Source of the DNA: Dysidea avara
Taxonomy: Eukaryota; Porifera; Demospongiae; Dictyoceratida; Dysideidae
Assembly (NCBI RefSeq): GCF_963678975.1
Contig: NC_089273.1
Span: 7,750,614 to 7,814,613, forward strand
Reading direction: 5' to 3'
Length of the DNA stretch: 64,000 nucleotides
Position numbers and translations under genes: made by a program. This document shows positions 1 to 12,327 of this stretch, one piece after another; the first letter of the stretch is position 1; each line of letters begins with the position of its first letter. A model generated the notes under the pieces. The model was not told the DNA's origin. It did no database searches and saw only the letters and a program-made list of their open reading frames with translations.

Positions 1-33
1 TTTTTCACTGTTTGATGTCACTTCATCCCAATA

Positions 34-701
34 TGTGACCCAGTCTGAGAAAACCAGTCTTATCGCCCATATGAACAGATTCGATTTTTCACCCAGAACA
101 CAAATCTACATGAATAAACTATCTAATTTCACAATCAAATTCAGCTAGACTTGTGTGGTCTGGTTTTGCTGGCTACCTTTCCTAAGCCCAGTGGCGATCC
201 TTACGTGTGGTGTGGGGCCTTAATGGAGCTTGGGTCAGCCTGTAGATGACTGTATGTGGATGTATAGCACTGTGGTATTGAATAAGTACCTCTTCTGTGA
301 ATTTCCTTTCATTTTAACCAGTTTTGAGACCTCAATAGCCCAAAACTTGGCCTAATTCATCCCTTGGCCTTCCTTTTCAATTTTTGAACACCATCTTGCC
401 CACCTTCCAGGGCCCACCGCCTCCCACCCAATTTGCAGCTCGCCTTCCAGGACTCCCTTCTCCCACCCAATTTGCAGCTCGCCTGATACAGTCAACCTTG
501 GTTTAATAACTATCTGAAACTTAGATGTTGGCTATTTGCACAATGGATGTTCTGGAAGGTAAGGAATTGGTGTAAAACGTGTGAAAATTTGGTACACATA
601 GCTTAAACCTTTGGCAAGCTACAACACATTAAATACTTAAAACGGTGTTTCTCGATATTTTTAAATAGGCGATAAGCCCGATTTTCCGAGACTGGGTCAC
701 A
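34..701. mobile_element. MITE with TGTGACCCAGTCT termini, TA target duplication
   Basis: Non-autonomous DNA transposon of 668 bp. Both ends carry imperfect inverted repeats of about 34 bp beginning TGTGACCCAGTCT, and TA dinucleotides flank it (32-33 and 702-703). The flanks read straight through in a related copy at 35360-35410, which lacks the insert, so this is a true insertion. No coding capacity. TA duplication fits Tc1/mariner-type integration; the superfamily is inferred, not proved. Confidence 0.8.
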
Positions 702-703
702 TA

Positions 704-1111
704 TGTGCCTTTATTATGTACAGTGCATGCATTTGTTCTACTTTGTAGACCAGACTTTTTGCTGACAACATATTATATAGTTTTTAATTTTATAGTTAGA
801 TTATTTTCTTTGTAATTGTCTGAGACAAGCTAGTCCCCTGGGCAGCAACAGCAGTGATGCCTGCCAAATATCAATAGATAAACGCAAGCTATCAATTTGA
901 GGTAGCAAGACACAGCTTCCCTATGACTGTGGTGGTAAATATTAAGCTCATTGCTCATAATTATTTTCTGTAGTGATTGCAGAGACACTTCTCGTACTGT
1001 TCTTCATTTGTATTGCTGTGTACCCAGCAGAATATAATTAAAGGCGAAGCATAATGGCCACTGCACTTAAGTAATTGATTGTCCGGACATGTGTTCAGAT
1101 GTGAGATTATT
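704..1111. repeat. Dispersed repeat family A, copy 1
   Basis: Continues from bases 1-31 once the MITE at 34-701 is removed. It matches 35340-35810 for several hundred bases (shared stretches around TTTTTGCTG, AGTGATGCCTGCC and TGCAGAGACRCTTCTC) and more weakly 19200-19610. No open frame. It is probably an old non-autonomous element; its ends are not defined here. Confidence 0.6.
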
Positions 1112-1350
1112 TGTGACCAGATCTACAAAAAGGGGTCTTATAACCTTTCCAATTGCATGTACTTGGCAATCCATAACTTGACTTGTGAGTATGGTACCAG
1201 CCTGAAATTTGGTCACTTAACACTCCTCACATAGCACTATGTCTGAATGTAATTGTAAGACAATGGGTTAAACACATGATCAGTTATGATCTGTCAAACT
1301 TGGAAATTCGTAAAGGCTATATAAGACCCCTTTTTTCAGATCTGGTCACA
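1112..1350. mobile_element. TGTGACC MITE, short subfamily, copy 1
   Basis: Inverted ends TGTGACCAGATCT at the left and its complement at 1338-1350 bound 239 bp. The subterminal TCTTATA.CCTTTCCAATTG stretch matches the complete elements at 55071-55307 and 33391-33616. It lies in the family A repeat; a partial copy sits at the same relative place in the copy near 35.8 kb, so this insertion is older than the duplication of the host repeat. A 60-codon frame inside it is spurious. Confidence 0.7.
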
Positions 1351-1467
1351 TTTCATGACATGTCTGGCATCTTTCTTTCTTTGGGTGCAGTACAGGTTTA
1401 TGTGCATTGGGTTATTAGTCATAACTATGTTATTAAAAGTAAACCAACAAACAAATAGAAAAAGAAT

Positions 1468-1708
1468 TTAAGTTGGATTAGGTATCAAAGAATAAAGAGG
1501 AAGCAAAGCAAGGTAATAGCAAAATGCTGCGGAACAAGAGAGGCTGCCTATACCTGCAGATATACTACTGTAACAGGACATTTAATCCCAAATTCAGTCC
1601 ACTAATATATTTGCACGTATAGGCAATCTTTCTTGTTCAGATACTTTTTTTTGTTTTTCCCCAGCTTCACTATACTATTTTATTCTTTAATCCAACTTAT
1701 ATTTCCTT
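1468..1708. mobile_element. Small palindromic element, copy 1
   Basis: The arms AAGTTGGATTA..AAAGAATAAA and their complement (about 1683-1706) enclose an inner palindrome GAACAAGAGAGG..GCCTATA (1531-1640). A diverged copy with the same inner palindrome lies at 15631-15795. No coding content. Exact ends and target duplication are unclear. Confidence 0.5.
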
Positions 1709-4700
1709 ACACTTTTATATGTTAAGTTCCATCAAATGCATAATTTACAGATGCTGGTTACAGTCTTCTGACCCTGTTTGAGGCAGTAAGTTGTATGAAA
1801 CATGAAATGTGCCATCTTGGTATGAAAATAGCACAGCAAAATGGTTGGACTTGAAAACACTAGAATACGTATAAGTGTATGACTTATTGTGTTGTACTAT
1901 GTCACAAAGGAAATGCCACTACCAGCACACGGAATGCTGGACTACTGTAATAATCGGTACGTACCTTGGCCAATCATTGCTGTGCAATGCACTACTATAA
2001 TGCACTATTGTATTGTGCACTTGTTACATATTATTAGTTTTTTCACATCTAATTCTGTCGCTCTTATTCTGGTTTCTTTTTACCACAAATAGTTTGAGCT
2101 GTGTTGATTGACCTATCCACAGTCTGATTTTATACTTATTCCCATATACCCTGTACATATGACAGCAAAATTAATTTTTCTATGAAGTATTGCAGTAAGT
2201 TATCATAGTAGGTTTGGCTATTGCAGTTACTGTTAAATAGTACAGTGTATGTATTGTAGTATAAAGCCCATGCATACACCATACCTACCCATACCCATTT
2301 GATTTTTCATTGTCACTAAACTTGTCTCAATACCTGTAGGGTTAAGTTTATGTTTTATATGAAGTTGTTAGTCCGCTCAATATTGACTGATGAATGCCAA
2401 TAAAGAGTATAGCATGTTTTGGAAATGTATAGTAACTACATATACGTGTATGATTGAACAAATGGATATAGTTTCCCTAATATTGTACGGTTTATTAAGT
2501 TTGTAGTGGACTATTTGTGTCTGTATACTTGACAAAAGTTATCAGTAGCTAGCTAGCTATCTTCCGAATTTAATATTATTTGTACATTTCTCAGAAATAG
2601 TTATGATTTAACACTACGCAATATCCACCCAATTTTGTTATTCACTATTGACCATGCAATACCTTGTATGCTCTCACTCTCCATAATATATAGCTATGTA
2701 CTATCACAAGTGTCCACTACAGTCTACAACAACAATACAATACATCATACAGTCACTACCTCACACTCCAGGTTATATTGTTTATGGAGTGTACCACTAA
2801 GAATGGTACATGCCCACATTTGTCTCCTGTCATTACTCAAGAAATTTCTGTTATGATATGTTATGGTAATATACATGCGTAGTATTACATACTACTCTTC
2901 ACACTCATGAATGTACAGGGTATCTGCAAAAATATCATCTAAAGTATCCTCCCAGGGCCTCTACAGTGGTGTATAGGCCTTGAGAAAGCAGACTAAGACA
3001 GAGTTAGTGTAAAAATTGTTAGCCATAGAGTTGCTATGCATTATTTTAAAACTTGTTTATGTGCCCTAAAGATCAGGTCACAGTGAAATGTCACCTAGGT
3101 GCTCACATGAAATCACATGATCTCCTAGGTGCACATGGATTCCAGGAAGGATGCTGCTACTTTCACAAGGCCTAAAGCTGCTAGGCATTAGTAGAAGTCA
3201 TATGGGTGATTACAGTAAAGCTGGAGGTTGTATTGATTTCATGTGTGACCTGATTTTGGAAATCTTTCTTTTGAATTCATAGATAAATGATATTTTAGGT
3301 AGCTATGTGGGTAAAATTTTCCCAGAACAAGATACATTTATGGCCTGTTTATTAAGTAGAGGTGCATCAATATGACTACATTACAAAAACTGGGGTTGTT
3401 GCATGACTGAATATTTATGTTCATCTGTATCTGACTGCTGTTTGTTTATACATGTTACTGATCTGATACAAATTTGCAAAACAAGGACAACATAACTAGT
3501 AACCAACAGCTGGTCCAACTATCCATACACCTCTACTTTTAATACATCTAAAGTACAAGAAGCAGCTTCTACTGTAACAATTTCCTACCATTTTAATAGA
3601 TATAATATAGGGTTTTCATGTATGTTGCTGGATTATGAGTCTTCACAAAGTGGCCGGAGGTCATGAAGTAAGTACCACCTGGGACACAAAATGGATTAGT
3701 GTTGTAATGGCAAGTTCCAGGCCAAATTACATGCCCTGGGAACTCTAGATGAAGACAATGGAGTGATTTCAGATGATGTTATTGACTTGGAATGGCTGAC
3801 GACAATACACATGCATGAAATTTGTGAGTTTTGTGCCATCGTGGTCTTCCCAAGGCCTCTAGAGTAATGAATGGGCCTTGACATTGCTGCAGAAGTCTGT
3901 CTCCAGAATGCAGAGCTGGTATGATTAAGGTAAAGCTAGTGTGAAAATTGTTAGCCTGATAGTGTAGCCATTTCATGATAGTGTTATTTTAACCTTTTTA
4001 TGTGCCAAAAGGGTAGCTATAGGTTTTCTGTAGTCAAGTTACATATATTGCCTTTAGTAGGAATAATAGAAACAGAAATTAACAAAACAAGACAGATCAT
4101 ATACATCTGCAGCTATACTAGCAGACCTTAAATCCCTACTTCAGTCATGGCTATAGGAGACAAGTGTTTTATTTTGGCATGATTTTGTCATATTTGTATG
4201 GTCTGACTCCATGATTTTGTAATAAGTATATGCATCAGTGGTACGTTTAGGGAGTAAAATCATAGTCACTAACTATAGTATGTATGATTGAGCTGGATCA
4301 CCAAAAACATTAAATAACTCACGGATGCAATTACACACTATCTTGAAAATTGATTCACTTGTAGCACTGCTTGACCTGCTAAAATATTTCAAAATCTTTT
4401 TGTTATGCCTGACACAATATTTACAGTCAATCACTTTGTCCATCATACATTTCAGGAGAAGCCACAAAGCTACATAATTTATCACAACCTTATCCCAAAC
4501 TTGTAATGGAGCCAAACCAAACATGTCTGCTGTTGACATTTTTACTGTCACCACTGATCATCTGGTTGGCTGAAATGTTAATGAAATGTTAATTCTCTTG
4601 AGAAAAATCCACTTTTAAATTTTACCTGTTTAACAGGATCCAGTTCAATTTGTACCTACTATAGTATTATGTCAGTGTGCAATATCTATAGACGCTAATT

Positions 4701-5220
4701 TGTTATATTTCTGGACAAACAACTTCTCTACTGATATTTGAGTATTTCAAGCCGCCAAGTCTGTGTAGAGCAATGAGTTACACAGGACGTCTCAGACATT
4801 GAAGTCAATGACAATCTGTACTATTACTGTAACAGTTATTATCCTTCCTGTCAGTATTGGGTTTCCTATGATATGATAATTAAGTTAAAAGTACTTTCAA
4901 TAAAGGACTTACCCTTTCCCTTCTTGGAACCATTAACTTTATAAGGCTAGTCTAAATATAAAGTGGTGAATGTTAGCTACCAGACAGTATCCCACACACT
5001 AAAACTGGCTGACTCACAGGTAACTTCATGCGCACCTGTTTATTTTTCTTATCAACTCTGTATAACATTGCATCTGTATATATTAAGTGGTATAATTTTA
5101 ATATTCAAGTGCCTTCAATGTTATCACACTGATATTTATTTACTAACTACTGGGGTATGTGTGTATGTTGCAACTCATTGTGATCTATTATCTATAGTGT
5201 TGCAATTGATTACCCCAATA
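1709..5220. other. Intergenic, no gene supported
   Basis: AT-rich DNA with only short frames that lack start context, splice partners or recognisable protein. It contains a diverged duplication (about 2950-3065 against 3850-4005, sharing GGCCTCTA, GGCCTTGA and AAAATTGTTAGCC) and a short TAGC run near 2545. No RNA gene was seen. Confidence 0.5.
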
Positions 5221-5617
5221 CAGTGGAACCTCTCTTATCAGGGAAGTCTGGTACATACTACCGTCTGTAACTAAGAATTCCGTGCTATTATGTAATAGTA
5301 ATTGGTATCAGTCAATGCTATGCAGTTCAGTGGGCAGAGGGAAAGTCACTATAGAGCATTCATGGTCACTCCCTGGGCTGTAAAAATATATTATTACCTA
5401 GCTACCAAGTGGTAATTATTATTAGTAGAATACACAAGCCACCTAACAGGCAAACAGCAGTCTTTAGGCTTCCTCCTTGTGCTTTAATCTAAACCAAACT
5501 TCATCATGCATATGGTCAATGAACTACAAGCCTGTCAAGCAGACTCAAGCCACATAACTAATTTTGGCTGTCTGGACATTGAGAGGTGTAGAGGTCTGGA
5601 TAAGAGAGGTTCCACTG
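5221..5617. mobile_element. pogo-like MITE with CAGTGGAACCTCTCTTATC termini
   Basis: The perfect 19-bp inverted repeat CAGTGGAACCTCTCTTATC sits at both ends, flanked by TA at 5219-5220 and 5618-5619. CAGT..GAACCTC ends with TA duplication are typical of pogo/Tigger (Tc1/mariner) non-autonomous elements. A relative with similar ends lies at 30185-30642. No transposase frame. Confidence 0.75.
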
Positions 5618-5716
5618 TAATTTTCATGGTACAGTGAACTAGTAAAGCGAGGGCGCTACTAAGGGAATGAAGGTTTATAATTTCCATAGACTCTGCATTG
5701 TGCCTATATATATGTG

Positions 5717-5967
5717 TGTGACTGGGCCTGCGAAAATAGGGCATGTGGGCACATGAAAATTGCCTACTTTCTTGACCTGTGATGCATCATAACTTTGTAT
5801 TCAATTATTGCTTGGCTATGAACTTTTCAGCACTTATTAAACATTAAGTTGGCTTTACAATACAAGTTACAGAACAAAAGTATTCTATCCCAATACTGAG
5901 CTATGAGATGTTATGTGACAGGGTGTAGTTTGCGTCCACATGCCCTATTTTCGCAGGCCCTGTCACA
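5717..5967. mobile_element. TGTGAC-ended MITE, second subfamily
   Basis: A 251-bp element whose ends TGTGACTGGGCCTGCGAAAA and complement continue into a shared TAGGGCATGTGG stretch. The TGTGAC..CTGCGAAAA head is shared with the elements at 34-701 and 55071-55307, so these are related families. A second, one-ended copy lies at 38975. The left flank is TG-rich and gives no clean target duplication. Confidence 0.7.
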
Positions 5968-6245
5968 TATAATATATATATATAGCTGCTTTAGACTTGA
6001 TTTTCACTCAAAAAGCCAGACTATTTCTTCTGAAATTTTAAAAACAATATTGGCTTCTCACCAGCAAAAGATTTCATTGAAAATGTCAATAAGGACAGTA
6101 TAATGTTATAATTGTTCAATGAAATTGGTGAATAGGTCTAAATTAGCTGTATCATGCAGGTCTAGTGCCTGAAGTAGTAATGTACATTTCATGTTTTCCA
6201 CAAACATGTTTATAACTATCATTGACTGAATGTGTACATTTATCA

Positions 6246-6293
6246 TGACATCATCAGTGTGACATCATATCCTCTGTGAGGAAGCTATAAATA
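6246..6293 (+). promoter_or_regulatory. Candidate core promoter of the beta-helix/TM gene
   Basis: TATAAATA at 6286-6293 lies 51 bp before the ATG at 6344. Two TGACATCA sites (6246-6253, 6260-6267), one mismatch from a CRE, lie just upstream. The same TATAAATA-to-ATG spacing occurs before the gene at 55895. Transcription start and factor binding are inferred. Confidence 0.5.
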
Positions 6294-6343
6294 TCAGCAA
6301 CTGAACTGGAAAGTTAGTATTTTTGTTACCTGTTGATACAAAC

Positions 6344-9300
6344 ATGGAACTCTTAAAAATGATCATAGCTGCTGTTCTGCTAGTGTGTTTGTTCAGTAAA
6401 ACCGAAGGAGCTACAAACCTGAAGCCTGATGATCTAACTGATACTTCAAAGAATAGAAGTGATGATTTTGTTACTGGAGGCTCAGGTGGTGGAAAAGAGA
6501 GAGGTCAAGATAAACCTTGTTGTATATCTGGAAACTTCATATTTCATTCAATTGATGGCATTCTAAGCAACATGTCCAGTAATACCATGGTCAACATTAC
6601 AACAGATGTTGTATTGTCCTCTAATATGACATTAAAAGGTCTTGAAAATATCATGATAATAGGTCACAGAAATCCTGTTGTAAACTGTAATGATGTTGGT
6701 GCTGTAATGTTCATCTCCTGCAAGAATATAACCATTGAAGGTATCCAGTGGGAAGGATGTGGCTCTAAAGATTATCCAGGAGTTGAATTCTACAATTCAT
6801 CCAATGTTTCATTTGAAAGATGCTCATTCCATAACTCAAAAGGAAGAAGTGTTTTGCTTTCACAAGTGTCTGGAAATGTGTACATTAACAATTGCAATTT
6901 TACACACAAAATTGAATATAGTGGACATGGAGCTGCTGTACATTATTCACCAAATACTAATAGCCATGGTCAACACAAGTTGGTGATCCAAAATAGCCAA
7001 TTCATTTTCAATAGAGCCAAAAAAAGTGTAGTTTACATTGATGGTTCAGGTAGCAGGATCACTGGTCATGTTTATCTACAAGACAATGTGTTTGTCAACA
7101 ACAAAGGAGTACCAATTTACAGTTCACATACTAATCTTCACATTTCAGGTAGTGTGTTGTTTAAGGCTAATACAGCAGAGTCTGGTGGAGGAATTTATAG
7201 CAAAAGATGCAGTGTCATATTCTATGATAAGTCCAATGTAAATTTTATTAGCAGCTTTGTTACAGATAATGGTGGAGCTAATTATTCAAGATTAGCATTT
7301 GGGGAAAACTCAATCATGACATTTAAGGACAACCATGCAAATTTTGGTGGTACCATATATAGTGATAATTCTAATATCACATTTGATGGTAACTCAAGTG
7401 TAACATTTAATAATAACAATGCCAGTGATTATGGAGGAGCTGTATATTGTCAGTCTTCATCTCATATCACATTTGATGGTAACTCAAGTGTAACATTTAA
7501 TAATAATGAAGCCAGATATGGAGGAGCTGTATATTGTCAGTCTTCATCTCATATCACATTTGATGGTAACTCAAGTGTAACATTTAATAACAATGAAGCC
7601 AATCATTTCGGAGGAGCTGTATTTTGCTATGATTCATCTCATATCACATTTGATGGTAACTCAAGTGTAACATTCAGTAATAATTTTGCCGGTGTATTAG
7701 GAGGAGCTGTATTTTGTCAGTCTTCATCTCATATCACATTTGATGGTAACTCAAGTGTAACATTTAATAACAATGAAGCCAATCATTTCGGAGGAGCTGT
7801 ATTTTGCTATGATTCATCTCATATCACATTTGATGGTAACTCAAGTGTAACATTCAGTAATAATTTTGCCGGTGTATTAGGAGGAGCTGTATTTTGTCAG
7901 TCTTCATCTCATATCACATTTGATGGTAGCTCAAGTGTAACATATAGTAATAATTTTGCCAGTGTTGATGGAGGAGCTGTATATTGTTATGATTCAACTC
8001 ATATCACATTTGATGGTAACTCAAGTGTAACATTTAATAATAACAATGCCAGTGATTATGGAGGAGCTGTATATTGTCAGTCTTCATCTCATATCACATT
8101 TGATGGTAACTCAAGTGTAACATTTAATAATAATGAAGCCAGATATGGAGGAGCTGTATATTGTCAGTCTTCATCTCATATCACATTTGATGGTAACTCA
8201 AGTGTAACATTTAATAACAATGAAGCCAATCATTTCGGAGGAGCTGTATTTTGCTATGATTCATCTCATATCACATTTGATGGTAACTCAAGTGTAACAT
8301 TCAGTAATAATTTTGCCGGTGTATTAGGAGGAGCTGTATTTTGTCAGTCTTCATCTCATATCACATTTGATGGTAGCTCAAGTGTAACATATAGTAATAA
8401 TTTTGCCAGTGTTGATGGAGGAGCTGTATATTGTTATGATTCAACTCATATCACATTTGATGGTAACTCAAGTGTAACATTTAATAATAACAATGCCAGT
8501 GATTATGGAGGAGCTGTATATTGTCAGTCTTCATCTCATATCACATTTGATGGTAACTCAAGTGTAACATTTAATAATAATGAAGCCAGATATGGAGGAG
8601 CTGTATATTGTCAGTCTTCATCTCATATCACATTTGATGGTAACTCAAGTGTAACATTTAATAACAATGAAGCCAATCATTTCGGAGGAGCTGTATTTTG
8701 CTATGATTCATCTCATATCACATTTGATGGTAACTCAAGTGTAACATTCAGTAATAATTTTGCCGGTGTATTAGGAGGAGCTGTATTTTGTCAGTCTTCA
8801 TCTCATATCACATTTGATGGTAGCTCAAGTGTAACATATAGTAATAATTTTGCCAGTGTTGATGGAGGAGCTGTATATTGTTATGATTCAACTCATATCA
8901 CATTTGATGGTAACTCAAGTGTAACATTTAATAATAATAAAGCAAGTGATGATGGAGGAGCTGTATGTTGCATAATTTCCTGTCTTATCACATTTGATGG
9001 TAGCTCAAGTGTAACATTTAATAATAATGATGCCAGTAAATATGGAGGAGCTATATATGTGTTACTGTCTATTGTAACTTTTGAAGGAGACATTTTAGTA
9101 AATTTCAATAGCAATACAGCAGAAAATGGTGGCACTATTTCTGCAGTGAAATCCTCAATAACATTAGCAGTACAACCTCAATTATGGTTTTTCAACAATT
9201 CAGCAAGAGCAAGTGGTGGGGCCATACATCTTAGTGATCACTTCTTTGTAAATATTTGCAATAATTCTCATATCACATTTTATCATAACAATGCTAATCG

Positions 9301-12078
9301 CCGTGGTGGGGCCATATATTGTGACCTAACAAAAAGTGCTGAGAACAAAATTATATTCAACAGTACAGACATTGTGTTTGATGACAACACCGACCTAACA
9401 GGTTCTGATTTTTATATTGAAATGCCAACATCTTGTGATGAGATGTGCTTAAACAACAGCATAATTAACAAAAGATACAATCATTTCGATGGGGTGATTA
9501 AAACCTCTCCTAGAAAACTAGAGCTTAATGACTCAGCAGTTACATGTATTGATAATAACTATACAAATTGTCAAAATTATTTAACAAGAAATAAAATGCT
9601 TGGTCAGGAAATCATAATCAATACTTGTGTAAAGGATTATTACAACCAACCTGCTGGACCAACACAATTTGTACTGAGCAGTGAAGATCAAAATCATCAT
9701 ATCATCGGATCAAACAATGTGCTAATATCATGTGAAGTATTTGGAGGAGTCAGTGTAGGAGGAAAAAGAATTTTAAATGCAACTAATTATTCAATGATCA
9801 TTACTTCATACGAAGGCAGTGCATCTGACATAAGAGAGTTCTTTATTGAGCTAATAATTGCACTATCACCATGTCACCCTGGTTTCCACTACGATAATAC
9901 TACACAAACGTGTGTATGCTACAGTGATAGTGATATTGTGTCTTGTTCTGGTAGTACATCATCTATCAAAAGTGGTTACTGGTTTGGTGAAGTTGATGAT
10001 AAAGCTACAGTGACGATTTGTCCTAATAATTATTGTAATTTTACTTGTTGTGAAACAGTCAATGGATTTTTTGAACTTTCACCAGACAGAGCAAATCAGT
10101 GCAATTCACAGCGATCTGGTACTGCTTGTGGTGGTTGTAAGGATGGTTATACTCTTTCATTTGATTCAATAGAATGTGTAAGTGTTGACAAGTGTACAAC
10201 TGGTCAAATACTTCTTGTGGTCATTTTATCAGTTATATACTGGATAACTCTGGTTATTGCTGTGTTTGCTATGATGTACTATAGAATTGGAATTGGTTAT
10301 TTATATGCTATTACATATTACTGCAGTATAGTTGATATTATCCTCAACCAAAGTTTAGAAACAACCCCAGCATTATTTACAACTGTTAGCATCATGTCCA
10401 GCATTGCTAAAGTCACACCTCAGTTTCTGGGACAGTTTTGTTTAATACGAAACATGAGTGGAATTGACCAACAGTTCATTCATTATTCCCATCCACTAGC
10501 TGTCACATTCATTATAGCAATGATCTGCTTATCAGCAAGGATATCTTACAAGGTTTCATCACTAGTGAGTAGGGGAATTATCCATGTTATCTGTTTTCTT
10601 TTGCTGCTATCCTATTCCTCTGTAGCAACAACCTCATTACTAATAGTGCGACCATTGAAATTTACAATTGGAAATACAGTTCAAGTTAAAACATACTTGT
10701 CACCTGATATTGACTACTTTCAGGGTCGCCATTTTTATTATGCTATTGTGGCGATATTGTGTACAATACCAATTGCAATTGGTCTTCCACTCCTCCTTCT
10801 GCTTGAACCATTTCTTAACCGCAAGATCAACTTCATCAGAATAAAGCCATTGTTGGATCAGTTTCAAGGATGTTACAAAGACAATTGTCGTTACTTTGCA
10901 GCTTATTATATGGTATGTCGACTGGTGATCATTGGGATCTTCATTTCCAATTTCTCTAACAACAACACAACACAGTATTTAATGCTTGCTGTAAGTGCTG
11001 TGTTTGCTTTAGTGCATTTCGTACAGAAACCGTATGTAAATAAAACACTCAACTTGTTTGATGGATTGGTTTTATTATCAATTACTTTCATTGCAATGAT
11101 CCCACTTATTGATAGGTCTGGCTTGGGTTTACTGTTACCAATTACTGCTCTGCTTCCATTAGTCAGTTTTGTTGGATTGATAATGTTAATTCACAGAAAG
11201 AATATAAAAAAGCTAACTAAATACTTCAAGCCAATACCTCGCACTACCAATAACAATGTTGAGGTACCGATGAGGGAATATGGTGTTGTTGTTGATGACA
11301 ATATGAGGAAGAATGCTACTATTTGTGAAATGTAAGTTTAGTATTATTATGCGATTGCATAATGTTATACAAAATCAATGCTTTACTTGTTATAGCCACT
11401 ATTTTCCATAGCACAGACTCACAGTGCAATGAGTCAAAAATAACAGCTTAATTAATTTGTCCCTTACTGCTGTCTGCCTATCTGTCTGTCTGCTTCATGA
11501 CACCACTAACTTGACAACCAAAGTACGTATCGATGTGGGACTTTAGCAAAATTAAGCAATCATCACTTGGAACTCCAAGTTTGTTGTTACAAATCACTAC
11601 ATGCTTTTTTTCAAGTTTGTTCTCTACAGAGCAGGGGCTAGTTGTGCCCAGTCTCAGGTTAGGGTTAGGAGTTTGTTTAGCCACTGAGTAAAGAGGGGGT
11701 CCATGATGTGAGATTTTCCTTCTAGAATACATTAAGTTCGACTGTTTTCTTTCATTTCAGTTTACATTACAGTTTTCTGTTTCTTCTTTCCATTTCTATT
11801 GTTTTCCATTGCCTAAGAAATGTATTTAAATTCTAAATCAGTGCTAATTCTTTTCAAAATTATGGGCAAGTTATCTGATATTTCATGAAAGTGTTAAAAG
11901 AAGTAATAATTCAAAATATCATAAACTAGTGAAATGATCAATGCCATGTATAATTATTCGCATGCAAACAGTTACAATTGTTTTATAATCAAACAGAACT
12001 GATAATCCAGAGTCTGAGGATGATGCCATTCATTATCGTGAATCCTTCATGGAAGTGATGAATGAAACTGAGGACTAA
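6344..12078 (+). CDS. Pmp-like beta-helix repeat, multi-pass membrane protein (2 exons)
   Basis: Exons 6344-11331 and 11997-12078 encode 1,689 aa. The ATG at 6344 (AACATGG context) opens a signal peptide (residues 1-22); codons upstream of it start only with TTG. Residues 65-1000 form a predicted right-handed beta-helix with GGA[VI] and FxxN motifs, the hallmark of chlamydial Pmp repeats; residues 344-905 are nearly identical units. Residues 1177-1284 hold 13 Cys. Residues 1287-1618 have 9-10 hydrophobic segments, followed by a charged tail. The GTAAGT donor at 11332 overlaps an in-frame TAA, and the acceptor at 11995-11996 restores the frame for 28 more codons. Likely a cell-surface adhesin or receptor; function unknown. 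The long exon is not bacterial contamination: the signal peptide, intron and TM domain argue against it. Confidence 0.85.
7370..9060 (+). repeat. Coding tandem array of 29-30-residue beta-helix units
   Basis: Nineteen ITFDG units of 87 or 90 nt are arranged as a higher-order block of five units (149 residues, 447 nt). Blocks start near 7421, 8048 and 8495. The first contains two extra units (180 nt), giving 627-nt spacing. Blocks two and three look identical by eye until the array decays after 8930. Each unit carries one GGAV[YF]C cysteine and most carry an NSS sequon. Confidence 0.9.
11332..11996 (+). other. Intron of the beta-helix/TM gene
   Basis: 665 nt with donor GTAAGT and acceptor AACAG, phase 2. 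If retained, translation stops at once (TAA overlaps the donor), giving a protein with a 26-residue shorter tail. No other gene was seen inside. Confidence 0.7.
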
Positions 12079-12321
12079 TCATGTACACATACATTATCAT
12101 ATATTAGTGAGTGGTATATACATATGAACACATCATAACTTACAGTAGCCATTTATATTATGTACACATGCATACACTAGTATTGTAATATTGCCTAATA
12201 TACTTTTCCTACTAAACATACTGTACATAAATATACATGTATAGCATTACTGTAAGTTTCATTATTAATTTTGTATAAGTTTTTAATAGTGAAGGGTGGT
12301 TTTATAGGTGGCTTCTGAACT

Positions 12322-12327
12322 AATAAA
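12322..12327 (+). terminator. Candidate polyadenylation signal
   Basis: AATAAA 244 nt after the stop at 12078; it is the first such hexamer downstream. The actual cleavage site is unknown. Confidence 0.4.

Noticed and set aside
6344..11331. Bacterial (chlamydial) origin or contamination of the Pmp-like gene
   Set aside because: TATA promoter, splice-donor-ended exon joined in phase to a second exon, eukaryotic-type TM domain and matching AT-rich flanks argue for a host gene.
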